Shown here in pieces: positions 46,196-55,561 of a stretch of DNA of 64,000 nucleotides. Each line of letters begins with the position of its first letter. The stretch's first letter is position 1. Source of the stretch: Mesostigma viride. Taxonomy: Eukaryota > Streptophyta > Mesostigmatophyceae > Mesostigmatales > Mesostigmataceae. The notes below the pieces were generated by a model. It saw only the letters and a program-made list of their open reading frames with translations. It ran no database searches and was not told the origin of the DNA. The position numbers were made by a program, and so were the translations under genes. Location of the stretch: positions 383,979-447,978 of the forward strand of contig RPFO01000138.1 in NCBI GenBank assembly GCA_009746045.1, given 5' to 3'.

Positions 46196-46346
46196 GGCCT
46201 CGCAGGGTGAGGGAGCCGGCGAGGGCCGCGCGGCGGGGTGTGACCCGAACCGGATGGGCCTCCGATTTGCATGGGAAGCAGTTGTCGCTGGCAACGATAA
46301 CTACATGCATGGCAGAAACGCGTTCCATTAAAAATATTTATTACTT

Positions 46347-47384
46347 ATCCGCCCCCTGCAGGAAAGGAGCGATTTCATCCATCGACAGGCCAGACAACGA
46401 CGTGATCGAATAATCCTTCTCATCACCCCACCACGAGGGTTTATACCTATCAAGAAACGCGTGCATGTCCGCCTTCGAAATTTCCAAGTAACCACCGCCA
46501 CGGCTATTGCCCTTCGCCCCCTTGGCAGAAATTCCCAGAGTCGGGCTTAACAACTGTTTATGAGCCCGCTACATTGTGCAAAAGAAAGACTACAAGCCTC
46601 GCCTGCTCGCCGTTGGTATCCAAATGTTGAGCGCATGAACCAGGCCTTGTCGGCAATTTCGCTGTCGATTTTGTTCCCTAGTGCAATCGTCTCGTCGCGC
46701 GTCAACTTCATTGTGAGATTGAACGGATCAGCCGTCGTGATGAAGTCGATGATAGGCGTCCCTTCTAGTAGCTTGAGCGTAATGGCCAGAGACTGTGCTA
46801 GTCCAAAACGAGAATACGCCTTCAAATCAAACAAGGACTCTGACTTCTGCAGAATCAACAGATTGTCTCTGAAATGCTCCTTGGTTCCTAGTCCCGTCAA
46901 CTTCGAATATTGCCGAATGCCAGCGTACGCCTTCCTCCCCATCTCCTTGTCCAGAATTTGAGGGAGCTCGTCGTCGATGAGATCATACGGAATCATGTAC
47001 AACCGGTGAACCAGTTCGTACACCGCCTTCAGACGCATTTCGTACGGTGAAAGTGGAACCGTGCCGCCGATTCTCCCCTCTAGATCCTTGTACTCCTCCT
47101 CGCTCAGAAGCACCACCTCCCTGTCCTTGTCTGGATCTTCTAGTACCGGAAGCGGAGGGGCGTCGATGTCCCCCAACTCCTCCACTGCCGACACCTCCAC
47201 GCCGTAGTCCTCCGTCAGTATCTTGATGAGATTTCCCTTGTAGTGGGACCTCGACACCGCGAGATCTTGCTGGTTCCGGCAGAAGAGACGGAACTTGGGG
47301 CAATTTCTGTCATAGATACGCGACTTGTCCGCGCTCCAGTCGCAGACTACGTCGGCGTTGTCGAACAGCAGCTGGATGAGCGCA
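46347..47384 (-). pseudogene. 3' part of viral primase-helicase, separated by the retrotransposon
   Basis: The minus-strand frame from 47384 to 46547 continues the gene broken at 55562. It reads ALIQLLFDNADVVCDWSADK, KFRLFCRNQQ, PYDLIDDELPQILDKEMGRK, and DNLLILQKSESLFDLKAYSR. A shift near 46553 leads into a last frame, 46553-46341, containing GGGYLEISKADMHAFLDRYK and WWGDEKDYSITSLSGLSMDE. This matches the C-terminal extension expected after helicase motif VI. It was placed as one gene with 55562-58003 because of the shared GTGTC target duplication. It is inactive as it stands. Confidence 0.7.
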
Positions 47385-47389
47385 GTGTC

Positions 47390-48033
47390 ATTTAGATGAA
47401 CGCGGAACAGTGAGTTTCTGGTCTTCCCAAGATGTGATGAATGGAGCCATGGTTTCAACCAGCGGCTTTTAACCTTTACCACAGTTGCCTCACTACCCTG
47501 TGGTCACTAGCCTGAGGCGGCAGCACCCACGGACGGTGTTGGGAAAAGACGCTTGGCCACTGCTGTGTCCGAGCCTTTCTAGGTCTCACCATTGCTGCCA
47601 GGCCTTGCACGCCTTGGCAGGTCCGCCACTGTCAATTTCCTTGGTTGCATCAATCCAGGACGTCTGTCCTTCCATGAATGACAGTAACGCTCTGGATTTA
47701 TCCGTCATGACAAGTACCCGTCCATCCCAGGCCTGCAGGACTGCCAGTCCTGAAGTCCTGTGACATTCTTGGTACCATCAACCAATATTGACCACAGTAC
47801 CTCCTAGTGACAGTCGGTCCTGTGACACGTAACGTGTGATGGTTCACCCAACACTGCCACGTGCCCTGTCCCTCACGTGTCCTTAGTCCTGGTACTGCTG
47901 TAGCGTCCGGCGGCATTACTTCGGGACTTGATAACTCTCAAGTTCCTTGTCCAAATGAGGCGTTTAGCACGGCGTTGGAAAGGCCACTTCAAGTATGATA
48001 TGCTTAGCATATTGCATCACCAATATGCTAACT
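47390..48033 (-). repeat. 3' LTR (left)
   Basis: 644 bp, offset exactly 7528 bp from its partner. On the plus strand it ends TTAGCATATTG-CATCAC-CAATATGCTAA-CT. This is a perfect 11-bp-arm hairpin lying 2 bp from the LTR terminus (48004-48031). The purine-rich AAAACAAGAAAGGGTTGG on the minus strand just inside may be the polypurine tract. Confidence 0.93.
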
Positions 48034-48995
48034 CCAACCCTTTCTTGTTTTGGAGCTGCAAGCTTCACACCATGACCAACCCATTCCTTGCTGCCTTGTG
48101 AAATGGACACCTGGTTACCCTGGACTTATAATAAGCCTCATGAGCACCCCTTTTGCCACCTTAATGGTATCCTTTTAGGGATCTATGGTTCAACCCTGCC
48201 ATCTGATCATTAACTTGACCTGCAGGTCATCCCCAACCCTTTCTTTTGCAACTGTACCTTGGCTTGGGCTTAAAGGAGGATATTGAATATTCCTTAGGCA
48301 ACATATCCTGGATATCTGAATGAGAGGCCCTGACTACAGGAAACGTATTACAGTGAGTTCCTGGTCTTCCCAGTTATCACTGGCGCCCGTTTCATGGCGC
48401 CCGCCCCGAGCGTTCCAGGCATCATCCATCCAAATGTTCACCAATGGAAACCACTTCAACACCACTGTGCCACTGCTTGATGGGGAGCCCATGTCATCAC
48501 TGGGTGTTAAAGCCCAGGAGTCATACATACCAGGCTGTGGCTCAACTAGGGAATCGAACCCTACCCCAGAACCCCAGGTTAAACTTAACCTGGTCACATG
48601 ACAGACAACAAGAGAGATTGGCATACAACATGATTATGGTTTATTATAGAATATCCACCAAAACCAATGTTGAGTGTTCCCAGTGGACCAGCCTGCACCA
48701 GCAAGGCCCAACTGTCAGGTTACAACACCATAATATCCAAGGTTGTCACTTATTCACAGCTAAAGAAAACTAAACAAGAGAGATATATACAAACAACCTG
48801 GAAGAACTCTCAACATGGCCTGCCCTGTCATGGCCTAACTGCCCGAGGCCAAAGGCATCCCACTGTGCTAATCCTTTACAGGAAGAGCTTGCTCCTGTTG
48901 AGCCTTCTACCTGCTTGGTGACAGGTAGGCTACCTGTTGCCCTCCCCCCTGGGGACAACAGCACTGGTCAGCCACCAACTGGCAAAGGCTGGACT

Positions 48996-51900
48996 TCAAG
49001 TCCCACCAGAAAAGGGGTCCATGAGCCCTTTGAGCACAGGGTATTGTAGCTCAGCCTTGCTCTCCAGCTTGGTGAGGGCGTCTGCTGGGTTGTCAACACC
49101 AGGCACATGTTCAAGATGAGCAAGGTAAGACATCTCCTTCAGCAACAAATAATCCAGATCCCTGCTCCTGGCGAGCTGTCTGTGCACAAACTGCACCATG
49201 CCCATGCTGTCTGTCTTGACCAGTGTGTGCAGCTGCAAGCTACAGGAAGCTACCTGACAGAGCTGGTAGAATAACTCCCTGAGGTAAAGAGCAGTGTGTA
49301 GCCCCTCACATATTGCCCTGCACTCAGCAATGTCACTGCTGGGCGTCACCCTGTTCTGTAACCTACTGTACCAGCTGACCAGAGAAGTGTGCTCCTGTTG
49401 TAGTGTAATGAGTGCTGCTGCCCTACCCCTGACATCCGTCACCTTCCTGCTGTCCATGGAACTGTCCACAAAAAGCACCATGTTGAGTGGTTTGTACAAG
49501 TCCACAGCTGCCAGTATGAGTGGAGGTGAGCTCCTGACAGACTCAACCACCTGCTCTGCCCCTACCTCAACCAGCTGAGCATCTGTGAGCCTACTCAGCA
49601 CCAACAAATCTGGGGCACAAATGCTAGCTAGCCAAGCCAACATTCCCCTGATTGTGGCACACCTGGCCTGGGTAATGGGCTGCTGGAGGGCATCAATGAT
49701 CTGCTGAGGATAGTTGTTGCCACCCTCCATCTTGATAAACCAAGTACCTGCCCTCTTGATCAGCGTGGCCTGCATTCCACAAAACACCATGGGCTCATCC
49801 TGCTTCATGTGCTGGACCTTTCCTAACTCAAACCTCTTCTGGATCTTGGACAGTACTGAATCCACCCACTCAGGAGGCCCTAAAAGGTGCAGGTCATCTC
49901 CATGCAGAGATGCAAACACAGGCAACCCTTCATGAGTACTCTGGAACAAGCAAGGATCAACTGGAGACACAGTAAAGCCACAGTGAGTTTTCAGAAACTT
50001 TTCCAGGCTCTTTCTCCAGATGATAGGGCTGGACCTGAGACCCTCCAAACCCTTGAGTATTCTGAGATATTTTGACTTGATCTCTGCTCTCCACACCTTG
50101 GGCACTGTTACAAAGAAGGGAGGGATATCACGCCACGTCTCCTTGGCCTGCTCCACATCACCCTTGAGAAAAGCCCTCTTGAAATCAATCAGCACAGAGC
50201 TGTACGCAATGCCCTTGACCAGGAAAGACAGATATATACACAGAACAATCCTCCAGGTATCATGCAGCATCCCAGGCGTATACAACTCCTCATCTGTCAG
50301 CTCCCCCGTGCCATGGTACTCAGTCACAACTGGCCTCACATGTGGCACCTGCACACCGTCTATCTCCTTCAGCTTGAGCACAAACAAGAGCCTTAGCAAC
50401 TGATGCTCCCTGGGCAACTCATCCACAGGCTCAGCACAGTTAGACACTATCCAGTCATGCCCACTGGAGACAAACCCTAGAATCCATGCCTTAGCCATCT
50501 TGGGGCTTTGCATCAACTCTACCAACTGGTGCCAGGAAATAGGACTGTGACCAGCAATCTGGTACTTGTGCACCCCCAAGTCCCGTGGATCTAGGGTGGT
50601 TGGGATGATCAACAAGTCCTCAGCAATGGGCTCCTTGCCTTCAGGCCCCACACTCTGCTGCCCCTTCACAGCCTTGACTGCCACAGCTAGACCCTTGGAG
50701 TAGTGATATCTCTGGAGGGGCAAACTGCCGTGACCTTCTAGTGCAAGCTCATCTGCTGACAGAGTCACTCCTGGCATGCACAAGAAATTCTGGCCCAAAA
50801 TGGCAGGCCCCTGGTACCCTTCCACCACACAGAACGCAGTGGGGACACCCAGGATAGGCACAGTCACTTCCCCTAGGATCTTCATTGTTACAGTGCCCGT
50901 AAAGTCACTCACTGCCCTGCAGCCAGCCTTATTCACCTTCAGGCCCTGAGCATCCTCCACCCTGATGATAGACACCTCTGAGTTAGTATCCACTTCTAGG
51001 GTAGCAGCCCAGCAAGAACCCCATTCAGTCAACTTAGATACCTTGGGATCCTTGTGCTTGTTGAACATGAGCGACCGGACAATGTCTGCCATGAGTGGCC
51101 TCTTGGACCCTGGTGCAGGCCCAGCCCCCGTTGGCTCCACCACAGGTGATGCAGTTGCCTCCTGCACCTCATCATCATCAGAGGGATAGCCACCTCCCAC
51201 GTCAGTGACAGGCACATCAACTACCTGGTCCTTAACCTGGCCCTCCAGCCAACACTGGGGTCCAGGCCCGTCTGCAGGCCAGATTGCATGTGGCTTGCGT
51301 TCCTTGACGTTGGCCCAGCTCAACCTGTAAACATGCCTGGGATTACTCTCCAAGGCCACAAGGCAGGAACGATTGGCATCTTCCACACAGGTCACCACCC
51401 CGTTCTGCCACTTGCCCCTCTTGCCCTGCATTGATGGCTCCTTCCACATTCTGACCTTCAGCCCCACCTGAGGCCTCAGCACATTCCAGCCCCTATCCTT
51501 GCGTCTCAACTGAGCAAACACCCTGTCTGCTTTCCTCAAGCAAGCCTGGACCACTTCCTGGGCTAGCATCCCAAACTGCAGTGCTACAGGATTGACAGCC
51601 ACCCCGTCATAATAGTAGTTTATTCTGAGGTTCAACTGTTCTTCCACCTGCCTGGTCCACACTGCCCTCTCCAAAGCAGATGCTACCAGTGGCACCTTAG
51701 GTTCTGCCAGCACTACGGTCTTGACCTCCCTGATGGATCTCTCCACAGCACCTTGCTGTCCATGGCTCTCCCTGGGCGTGACCAGCAGCTTGCATGGCAG
51801 TTGCTCCTGCTGTGACAGTAGGCACTCAAACTGAATATCAGCCTGTACTGTCTTGTACACCCCAAAGCCTGGTAAGAGAGTCTGCAAGCCCAGCAGCAGG

Positions 51901-52535
51901 GTATTCCCCTTCATATCTGGCAGAATCTGGAGCAGCCTGTACCTGCTAAATCTGTCCACTGCCACCAAAATGTATAAGCCCCTGATATGCTGGACGTCTA
52001 CCTGGATGTCCCCCTTCTCCCTGGCAGGCTCCCTAGCATGGGACCTTGGCTTCTTGGCAGCATTCTCCTTACAAGCACATTGCTCAGCTGCAGCCCTGCA
52101 TGCTTCCCTCAGTGGCTCATCTCCAATCTTCCAACCAAACATCTCAGCCATGGCTGTGTGACCAAAGATATTGTGCAGCCTGCGTCCAGCATCCGTGTAG
52201 CTCAGTTGCCTAGCCAGATTACGCACCTGGGAAGACGCCTGGACGGGCCCTGCGTGTGAGGACGCAACATCCACCTTCTGCATCTTGGATCCAGAGGACC
52301 CAGCAGACCCTCCCAGCAGAGCATCTAGGCTCCCAGAGCCAACCCTGTCTGGGGACCCTCCACCTGTTGACAGTTGAGGGGATTGTTGTGCTGCAGCATG
52401 CATGCAATCTTGTGGAATGAGAACATCAGTACACCCCTGGTGCTGATCAGAGGTGGCACCCTGCCCAGATTTATTTACATGTGAAGCTGTGTCCCCACAG
52501 GGTGTCTCACTATGTACACGGGACTGCTTCACTAG
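48996..52535 (-). CDS. retrotransposon pol (integrase, protease-like, reverse transcriptase, RNase H)
   Basis: About 1178 residues, in frame with gag after one UGA. No ATG opens it, and the first start-like codon is GUG at 52532. Integrase: zinc-binding H120/H125 and C152/C154 (LHNIFGH...CAC), then D179 (IQVDVQ), D232 (VQADIQ) and E264 (GAVERS). A protease-like fold follows at ~505-590, with D515-T-N in place of DTG and a closing ILGQNFL. Reverse transcriptase: D783 (VLIDFKRAFLKGD), LKGLEGLRSSPIIW, and H-G-D879-D880 in place of YVDD. RNase H: D1023 (LFVDSS), E1070 (AECRA), D1108 (KTDSMG), ending HVPGVDNPADALTK. RT and RNase H are Ty1/copia type. The usual copia order is PR-IN-RT-RH, and here IN precedes PR. 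The frame is fully open, so the element may be active. Confidence 0.88.
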   Translation of the reverse strand, partial: LVKQSRVHSETPCGDTASHVNKSGQGATSDQHQGCTDVLIPQDCMHAAAQQSPQLSTGGGSPDRVGSGSLDALLGGSAGSSGSKMQKVDVASSHAGPVQASSQVRNLARQLSYTDAGRRLHNIFGHTAMAEMFGWKIGDEPLREACRAAAEQCACKENAAKKPRSHAREPAREKGDIQVDVQHIRGLYILVAVDRFSRYRLLQILPDMKGNTLLLGLQTLLPGFGVYKTVQADIQFECLLSQQEQLPCKLLVTPRESHGQQGAVERSIREVKTVVLAEPKVPLVASALERAVWTRQVEEQLNLRINYYYDGVAVNPVALQFGMLAQEVVQACLRKADRVFAQLRRKDRGWNVLRPQVGLKVRMWKEPSMQGKRGKWQNGVVTCVEDANRSCLVALESNPRHVYRLSWANVKERKPHAIWPADGPGPQCWLEGQVKDQVVDVPVTDVGGGYPSDDDEVQEATASPVVEPTGAGPAPGSKRPLMADIVRSLMFNKHKDPKVSKLTEWGSCWAATLEVDTNSEVSIIRVEDAQGLKVNKAGCRAVSDFTGTVTMKILGEVTVPILGVPTAFCVVEGYQGPAILGQNFLCMPGVTLSADELALEGHGSLPLQRYHYSKGLAVAVKAVKGQQSVGPEGKEPIAEDLLIIPTTLDPRDLGVHKYQIAGHSPISWHQLVELMQSPKMAKAWILGFVSSGHDWIVSNCAEPVDELPREHQLLRLLFVLKLKEIDGVQVPHVRPVVTEYHGTGELTDEELYTPGMLHDTWRIVLCIYLSFLVKGIAYSSVLIDFKRAFLKGDVEQAKETWRDIPPFFVTVPKVWRAEIKSKYLRILKGLEGLRSSPIIWRKSLEKFLKTHCGFTVSPVDPCLFQSTHEGLPVFASLHGDDLHLLGPPEWVDSVLSKIQKRFELGKVQHMKQDEPMVFCGMQATLIKRAGTWFIKMEGGNNYPQQIIDALQQPITQARCATIRGMLAWLASICAPDLLVLSRLTDAQLVEVGAEQVVESVRSSPPLILAAVDLYKPLNMVLFVDSSMDSRKVTDVRGRAAALITLQQEHTSLVSWYSRLQNRVTPSSDIAECRAICEGLHTALYLRELFYQLCQVASCSLQLHTLVKTDSMGMVQFVHRQLARSRDLDYLLLKEMSYLAHLEHVPGVDNPADALTKLESKAELQYPVLKGLMDPFSGGT

Positions 52536-53360
52536 TCACTTCTGATCAGACTGCCCCTTCTTCTTGTTTGGGCAATCCCTCTTCCAGTGACCTTCCTTGC
52601 CACAAGCAAAACACTTGCTCTTGCCAGACCCTCCCCCTGGGGCCTTGCTGTCCTGCTTGTTCTGGTTGCCTGAGGCCTGATTGTTATTCTGCCCCTGGCC
52701 ACCACCCTTACCCTGCTGATGGCTGTTACGGTTGCCAGACTGGTTCCCCTGATTCTGGTTCCCCTGCTGACCTCCTCCACCACCCTGGTTCTGCTCCTTC
52801 TGGGCCTGCTTCCTTCTCCTGCTACCATACCGTGTCCCAGATGGGGTACGGTTCTTGCCCTGGCTAGCCTGAGACGCTGACCCTCCCTGAGAACTGATAC
52901 CCTTGCAGGTAGGGACCCGGGTCCTGAAGTTTAGTATCACACGCTTCAGAGCCCCCCAGGTGCCATCAGTGAGATCACAGAGCTGCCTAGCAGTAGCCCT
53001 ACCTTCCTCTGACAAGCCCATCTTATCAAAGAAGTGGTCTGCTGCTGCCCTGACTGTCACACTGAAGCCCTGCTTCTTGCCTGCCTCCACGATCAACTCA
53101 AACCTGGCCAGCTCAGCAGCCACCTCACCCTTGATCTCAAACTCATCAAATTCTCTCTTCTTTTCCATGGTGAGATTGTGAACCCTGTCAGAAAACTCCT
53201 CCTTGATGTCATCTAGGAACTGCAGCCAAGTGTGCCCCTCTTTCAGAGCATGCCTAGCCATGTCATTGACCCTTTCAGACGACCCCTTGTTTGCGGTGGA
53301 AGAGTGAAACACCCTGACAATATCCACACCTGCTGCGACAGAGCCCACAACTAGCTTCAT
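52536..53360 (-). CDS. retrotransposon gag (nucleocapsid part)
   Basis: Read from upstream of 53360: LKQDNLDKWLDDMKLVVGSV is typical of the start of a copia capsid region. It continues through a helical capsid-like part (GHTWLQFLDDIKEEFSDRVH) and ends in a Q/N/G-rich stretch with one CCHC zinc knuckle, CFACGKEGHWKRDC (CX2CX4HX4C). It then ends KKGQSDQK and stops with UGA at 52538-52536. The next codons CUA-GUG are in the same frame as pol, so UGA readthrough would make Gag-Pol. The first ATG in this frame (53360) is late. The true N terminus is probably the frame at 53393-53932, reached by a shift. Confidence 0.85.
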   Translation of the reverse strand: MKLVVGSVAAGVDIVRVFHSSTANKGSSERVNDMARHALKEGHTWLQFLDDIKEEFSDRVHNLTMEKKREFDEFEIKGEVAAELARFELIVEAGKKQGFSVTVRAAADHFFDKMGLSEEGRATARQLCDLTDGTWGALKRVILNFRTRVPTCKGISSQGGSASQASQGKNRTPSGTRYGSRRRKQAQKEQNQGGGGGQQGNQNQGNQSGNRNSHQQGKGGGQGQNNNQASGNQNKQDSKAPGGGSGKSKCFACGKEGHWKRDCPNKKKGQSDQK

Positions 53361-53392
53361 GTCATCAAGCCATTTATCCAGGTTGTCTTGCT

Positions 53393-53932
53393 TCAGGGAG
53401 GGTTGAGCGCTTTCTGCCCATTCATGACTGTCACAGCATCAGAAAATGGACGGGTGCCAGGCAACACACTCCCCACACGCACTGGTGGTGCCTGGGGAGG
53501 GTCAATCCTAGCCTCCAAACGCTCGGGCAACATACCAGACACCCTATCGTGAACAGCAGCTTGCTTTGCAGCACGCACACCTGGGGTGACGATGGCGTCC
53601 TCCTCACCAGGCGTTGTGAGCACCACTGCCTCCGTAGGTCGCCTGGCACGCTTGACTTTCTCCGCCTCAGCTTGCCCATCACGCCACCGCTTGTGTGTTC
53701 TCCCGGCTCTGGGGTCCATCTCTGGGATAGGTTGCCCAGCTGGCGCCTCCACGCCCCTCTCCTCCATCGCCTCCCCTTCCTCTCTGGCGATGTCCTCCTC
53801 TGCCGTTCGCTCCCGTTGCTCCTCGAATGTCGCCGCACCCCGGCTTGCCCTCCTAGGCATTATATACAATGGCTGCGACCAACTTTGCAACAAGAAAACA
53901 GCAAACTCTCCACCTATCCTCCACCCCCTCAA
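53393..53932 (-). CDS. probable gag N-terminal frame
   Basis: Open frame with a likely start at MPRRASRGAATFEEQRER (ATG near 53858). It is rich in E/R/A and then P/V, ending SDAVTVMNGQKALNPP. Its last bases overlap a segment that in another frame reads EWAESAQPSLKQDNLDKW, the start of the capsid region. A frame change in 53395-53440 is needed to join them. This could be a mutation, a base-call indel or programmed shifting. No known domain was recognised. Confidence 0.5.
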   Translation of the reverse strand: MRGWRIGGEFAVFLLQSWSQPLYIMPRRASRGAATFEEQRERTAEEDIAREEGEAMEERGVEAPAGQPIPEMDPRAGRTHKRWRDGQAEAEKVKRARRPTEAVVLTTPGEEDAIVTPGVRAAKQAAVHDRVSGMLPERLEARIDPPQAPPVRVGSVLPGTRPFSDAVTVMNGQKALNPP

Positions 53933-54107
53933 GCCTCGTTTTCAGACGAAGCTTCTCCTGCAACCGGTGCAGGTGCTGGCTCGTGGAACGGTCCCTCCAC
54001 CGGATTCAATGGCTGCCCCTGGTCGTCGTGAGTAGGCACAGGCCTAATAACCACCGGAAGCCTCAAACCATACGCGTAATCACGTATCCAGCGAGAACGC
54101 CCCCACC

Positions 54108-54893
54108 TCAGCAAATGGCCTCACCTAAACCAACGTTGTCGTCAATGTGGTAGCGATTAAGCTCGTCCCGCTGCGCCTGCTCACGGCCCTCCTGAGAGCC
54201 GTCGCCCTCGTGACGCCTCTGGGCCGGCTGTACTACCGCCCCTGCTGGCTGATCTACGAAGTCGTAGAAGGCGTCGTCGGCTGAGACCTCTCGACCGCCA
54301 ACCACGTCGACAGTCAAACTTAGCTGGTTTAACTCTCGGCGAGAATGTGGAGTATCCCGACTAGTGTAGATGGAGAAGGGATTAAGAGTAATGAAGACAC
54401 GATCAGCAGCGCCTCTGGTCAACTCTAAGACAGAGTGCGCCAGATTCTGGCACTCTGCCACCAACGCCTGCGTACTGCCACGAACGATGGCCTCCCGCCT
54501 GTCCCGGGCGACCTGCACCACGTTTGGCACGCCGGTGTAGTCGTCCCCAAGGCGGAGATTGGCGACAAGGTCGTTTATCTCTCGGGCACCCCCGAGGCTT
54601 ATGGCAATTATCTGCAAAAGCAGAGTGACCACCTGCTCAAACGCGAATGCGTTTGTGTGGCCAGCCCGCCAAGACGCTGGCAGCCTTCTGATGATTTCCG
54701 CGAGGTCCTCGCGAAATCTCAGCAGCTGCTCGGCTGCTCCTCGGACGTACTCGCCCGGTGCCGACACCGCACGAATATTTCGGCGCACTTCCTCCGAGTC
54801 CTCGTGCCCTCCTGCGGGTACTGGACTGGACGCCGCTACCGTTGCTGCACGCGCAAAGGTGTTTGTCCTAGCTTCAGAGTCCGAATTCGACAT
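54108..54893 (-). CDS. extra 5' ORF of the retrotransposon, unknown function
   Basis: The ATG at 54893 lies 24 bp inside the 5' LTR and opens a 261-residue frame starting MSNSDSEARTNTFARAATVA, with an amphipathic helical middle (AAEQLLRFREDLAEIIRRLP, then VVTLLLQIIAISLGGAREIN) and an acidic/Q-rich end. A second frame (54114-53929) carries on with IRPVPTHDDQGQPLNPVEGP, so the original product may be about 330 residues with one shift. It has no zinc knuckle and does not resemble gag as I know it. It could be a lineage-specific accessory or capsid-like protein, or captured sequence. Confidence 0.55.
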   Translation of the reverse strand: MSNSDSEARTNTFARAATVAASSPVPAGGHEDSEEVRRNIRAVSAPGEYVRGAAEQLLRFREDLAEIIRRLPASWRAGHTNAFAFEQVVTLLLQIIAISLGGAREINDLVANLRLGDDYTGVPNVVQVARDRREAIVRGSTQALVAECQNLAHSVLELTRGAADRVFITLNPFSIYTSRDTPHSRRELNQLSLTVDVVGGREVSADDAFYDFVDQPAGAVVQPAQRRHEGDGSQEGREQAQRDELNRYHIDDNVGLGEAIC

Positions 54894-54917
54894 ATCCGTC
54901 GACCAGACTGTAATACG

Positions 54918-55561
54918 ATTTAGATGAACGCGGATCAGTGAGTTTCTGGTCTTCCCAAGATGTGATGAATGGAGCCATGGTTTCAACCAGCGGCTTTTAA
55001 CCTTTACCACAGTTGCCTCACTACCCTGTGGTCACTAGCCTGAGGCGGCAGCACCCACGGACGGTGTTGGGAAAAGACGCTTGGCCACTGCTGTGTCCGA
55101 GCCTTTCTAGGTCTCACCATTGCTGCCAGGCCTTGCACGCCTTGGCAGGTCCGCCACTGTCAATTTCCTTGGTTGCATCAATCCAGGACGTCTGTCCTTC
55201 CATGAATGACAGTAACGCTCTGGATTTATCCGTCATGACAAGTACCCGTCCATCCCAGGCCTGCAGGACTGCCAGTCCTGAAGTCCTGTGACATTCTTGG
55301 TACCATCAACCAATATTGACCACAGTACCTCCTAGTGACAGTCGGTCCTGTGACACGTAACGTGTGATGGTTCACCCAACACTGCCACGTGCCCTGTCCC
55401 TCACGTGTCCTTAGTCCTGGTACTGCTGTAGCGTCCGGCGGCATTACTTCGGGACTTGATAACTCTCAAGTTCCTTGTCCAAATGAGGCGTTTAGCACGG
55501 CGTTGGAAAGGCCACTTCAAGTATGATATGCTTAGCATATTGCATCACCAATATGCTAACT
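54918..55561 (-). repeat. 5' LTR (right)
   Basis: Near-identical partner of 47390-48033. In coding orientation it starts AGTTAGCATATTGG with the terminal hairpin and ends ...CTGATCCGCGTTCATCTAAAT. GGTTAAAAGCCGC near its end (about 54990) is a TATA-like candidate. It is flanked outside by GTGTC (55562-55566). Confidence 0.93.

Larger units (their letters stand above)
47390..55561 (-). mobile_element. full-length LTR retrotransposon, 8172 bp, young insertion
   Basis: Two 644-bp direct repeats (47390-48033 and 54918-55561) bound the element. The same 5 bp, GTGTC, occur just outside each end (47385-47389 and 55562-55566), a clean target-site duplication. The coding strand is minus: 5' LTR (right), extra ORF 54893-54108, gag region 53932-52536, UGA, pol 52535-48996, ~960 bp of non-coding DNA, 3' LTR (left). 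The RT and RNase H are of Ty1/copia type, but integrase comes before the protease-like domain. I noticed only one mismatch between the LTRs (A/T at 47407/54935), so the insertion is recent. LTR ends are AGTTAG...CTAAAT rather than TG...CA. No clear tRNA primer site was recognised in the 24 bp between LTR and first ORF. Confidence 0.92.

Noticed and set aside
47485-47763. 92-codon ORF repeated at 55013-55291
   Set aside because: Both copies are inside the two LTRs and antisense to the element; no sign of a gene.
48545-48600. tRNA-like B-box (AGGGTTCGATTCCC on the minus strand)
   Set aside because: No matching D-arm, anticodon arm or acceptor stem. It lies in the 3' non-coding part of the retrotransposon.
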